Source: Alphaproteobacteria bacterium
GTDB taxonomy: Bacteria; Pseudomonadota; Alphaproteobacteria; Caulobacterales; Maricaulaceae
Length of the DNA stretch: 5,888 nt
Reading direction: 5' to 3'
Assembly (NCBI GenBank): GCA_030428405.1
Contig: JAUIEH010000195.1
Location: forward strand, 1 to 5,888
Shown: positions 5,610 through 5,888 of the stretch, piece by piece
How positions within the stretch are numbered: the stretch's first letter is position 1
How the letters are laid out: each line of letters begins with the position of its first letter
The notes under the pieces: generated by a model
The model's database searches: none
Told to the model about the DNA's origin: nothing
The model's input: only the letters and a program-made list of their open reading frames with translations
Translations under genes and position numbers: made by a program

Positions 5610-5888
5610 CTTGAGCAGGCCGACGGCGCGATCGCGGTCGAACAGATAAAGCAGCGTGCGCAGCGCATCGCCGCGCTCTGTTTTGAGTTCGGCGTCGCGC
5701 TGCACGACGGCGCGCGCATCCGAGGCGGCGATCTCCAGCAAATCGCCATGCGCGCTGAGATCGGCGAGCAGATAGCGCGTTTCCCCGCTCTGGCGCGTGC
5801 CGAGCATGTCGCCTGGACCGCGCAGCCGCCAATCCTCCTCGGCGAGAAAGAAGCCGTCCTCGCTGTCGCGCATGGCTTCGAGCCGCGC
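5601..5888 (-). CDS. recG: ATP-dependent DNA helicase RecG (C-terminal end, start outside window)
   Basis: RecG is the superfamily 2 helicase that remodels stalled replication forks and branch-migrates Holliday junctions. Only the last 95 codons are present, ending at TAA. They carry the family's C-terminal signature: ARLEAMRDSEDGFFLAEEDW, then LRGPGDMLGTRQSG, then RGDALRTLLYLFDRDRAVGLLKAG at the terminus. The wedge and main helicase motifs lie outside the window, so integrity cannot be judged. The leading bases continue the frame to the window edge, so the internal ATG at 5873 is not the start. It is convergent with the DUF502 gene, an association I recall from other alphaproteobacteria. Confidence 0.95.
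   Translation of the reverse strand, partial: ARLEAMRDSEDGFFLAEEDWRLRGPGDMLGTRQSGETRYLLADLSAHGDLLEIAASDARAVVQRDAELKTERGDALRTLLYLFDRDRAVGLLKAG

Noticed and set aside
4591..5832. A 413-codon open frame on the minus strand across the DUF502 gene and its upstream region
   Set aside because: It is antisense to the well-supported DUF502 gene, is Arg/Ala-rich in the way GC-rich shadow frames are, overlaps both the DUF3089 start and the recG end, and shows no recognisable domain.
1..5888. Search for a defence, CRISPR, toxin-antitoxin or mobile-element system
   Set aside because: No repeat array, transposase, integrase, small toxin-antitoxin pair or tRNA is visible, and gene content and codon use look uniform and chromosomal.

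Overview
The window is high-GC, densely packed DNA with strong G/C third-position bias and Shine-Dalgarno-led genes. It looks chromosomal and alphaproteobacterial. The KdsA and HldE sequences, the pairing of a DUF502 membrane protein with recG, and a membrane-anchored DUF3089 protein suggest a Caulobacterales/Hyphomonadaceae-like or Maricaulales-like lineage. That placement is inference, since there is no rRNA here. I see no mobile element, CRISPR array, tRNA or rRNA.

Layout: (1) 1-798 (-), the N-terminal 266 codons of a class I DNA photolyase, whose 3' end lies beyond the left edge. (2) 799-964, a 166-bp divergent promoter region. On the minus strand it holds a close match to the RpoE/ECF11 (singlet-oxygen) promoter pattern, TGATCC-N18-TAAATG. 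On the plus strand it holds a weak sigma70-like promoter. (3) 965-1852 (+) kdsA and 1901-3364 (+) hldE, a tandem pair making the two inner-core lipopolysaccharide sugars, KDO and heptose. (4) 3437-4651 (-), a membrane-anchored DUF3089 alpha/beta-hydrolase-fold protein whose nucleophile elbow reads GVEQG instead of GHSQG. (5) 4652-4761, a 110-bp divergent region with two inverted repeats. (6) 4762-5586 (+), a DUF502 two-helix membrane protein. (7) 5601-5888 (-), the C-terminal 95 codons of recG, convergent with the DUF502 gene.

How the genes fit together: kdsA and hldE supply KDO-8-phosphate and ADP-heptose precursors for the outer membrane. The photolyase and RecG belong to DNA repair and flank the envelope genes without an obvious functional link. 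The DUF3089 and DUF502 genes are divergent, and their shared 110 bp could coordinate them.

The observations most worth following are the apparent loss of catalytic residues in the DUF3089 protein, the ECF-type promoter on the photolyase gene, and the inverted repeats between the DUF3089 and DUF502 genes. I found no clearly novel multi-gene system; most of the window is ordinary core genome.
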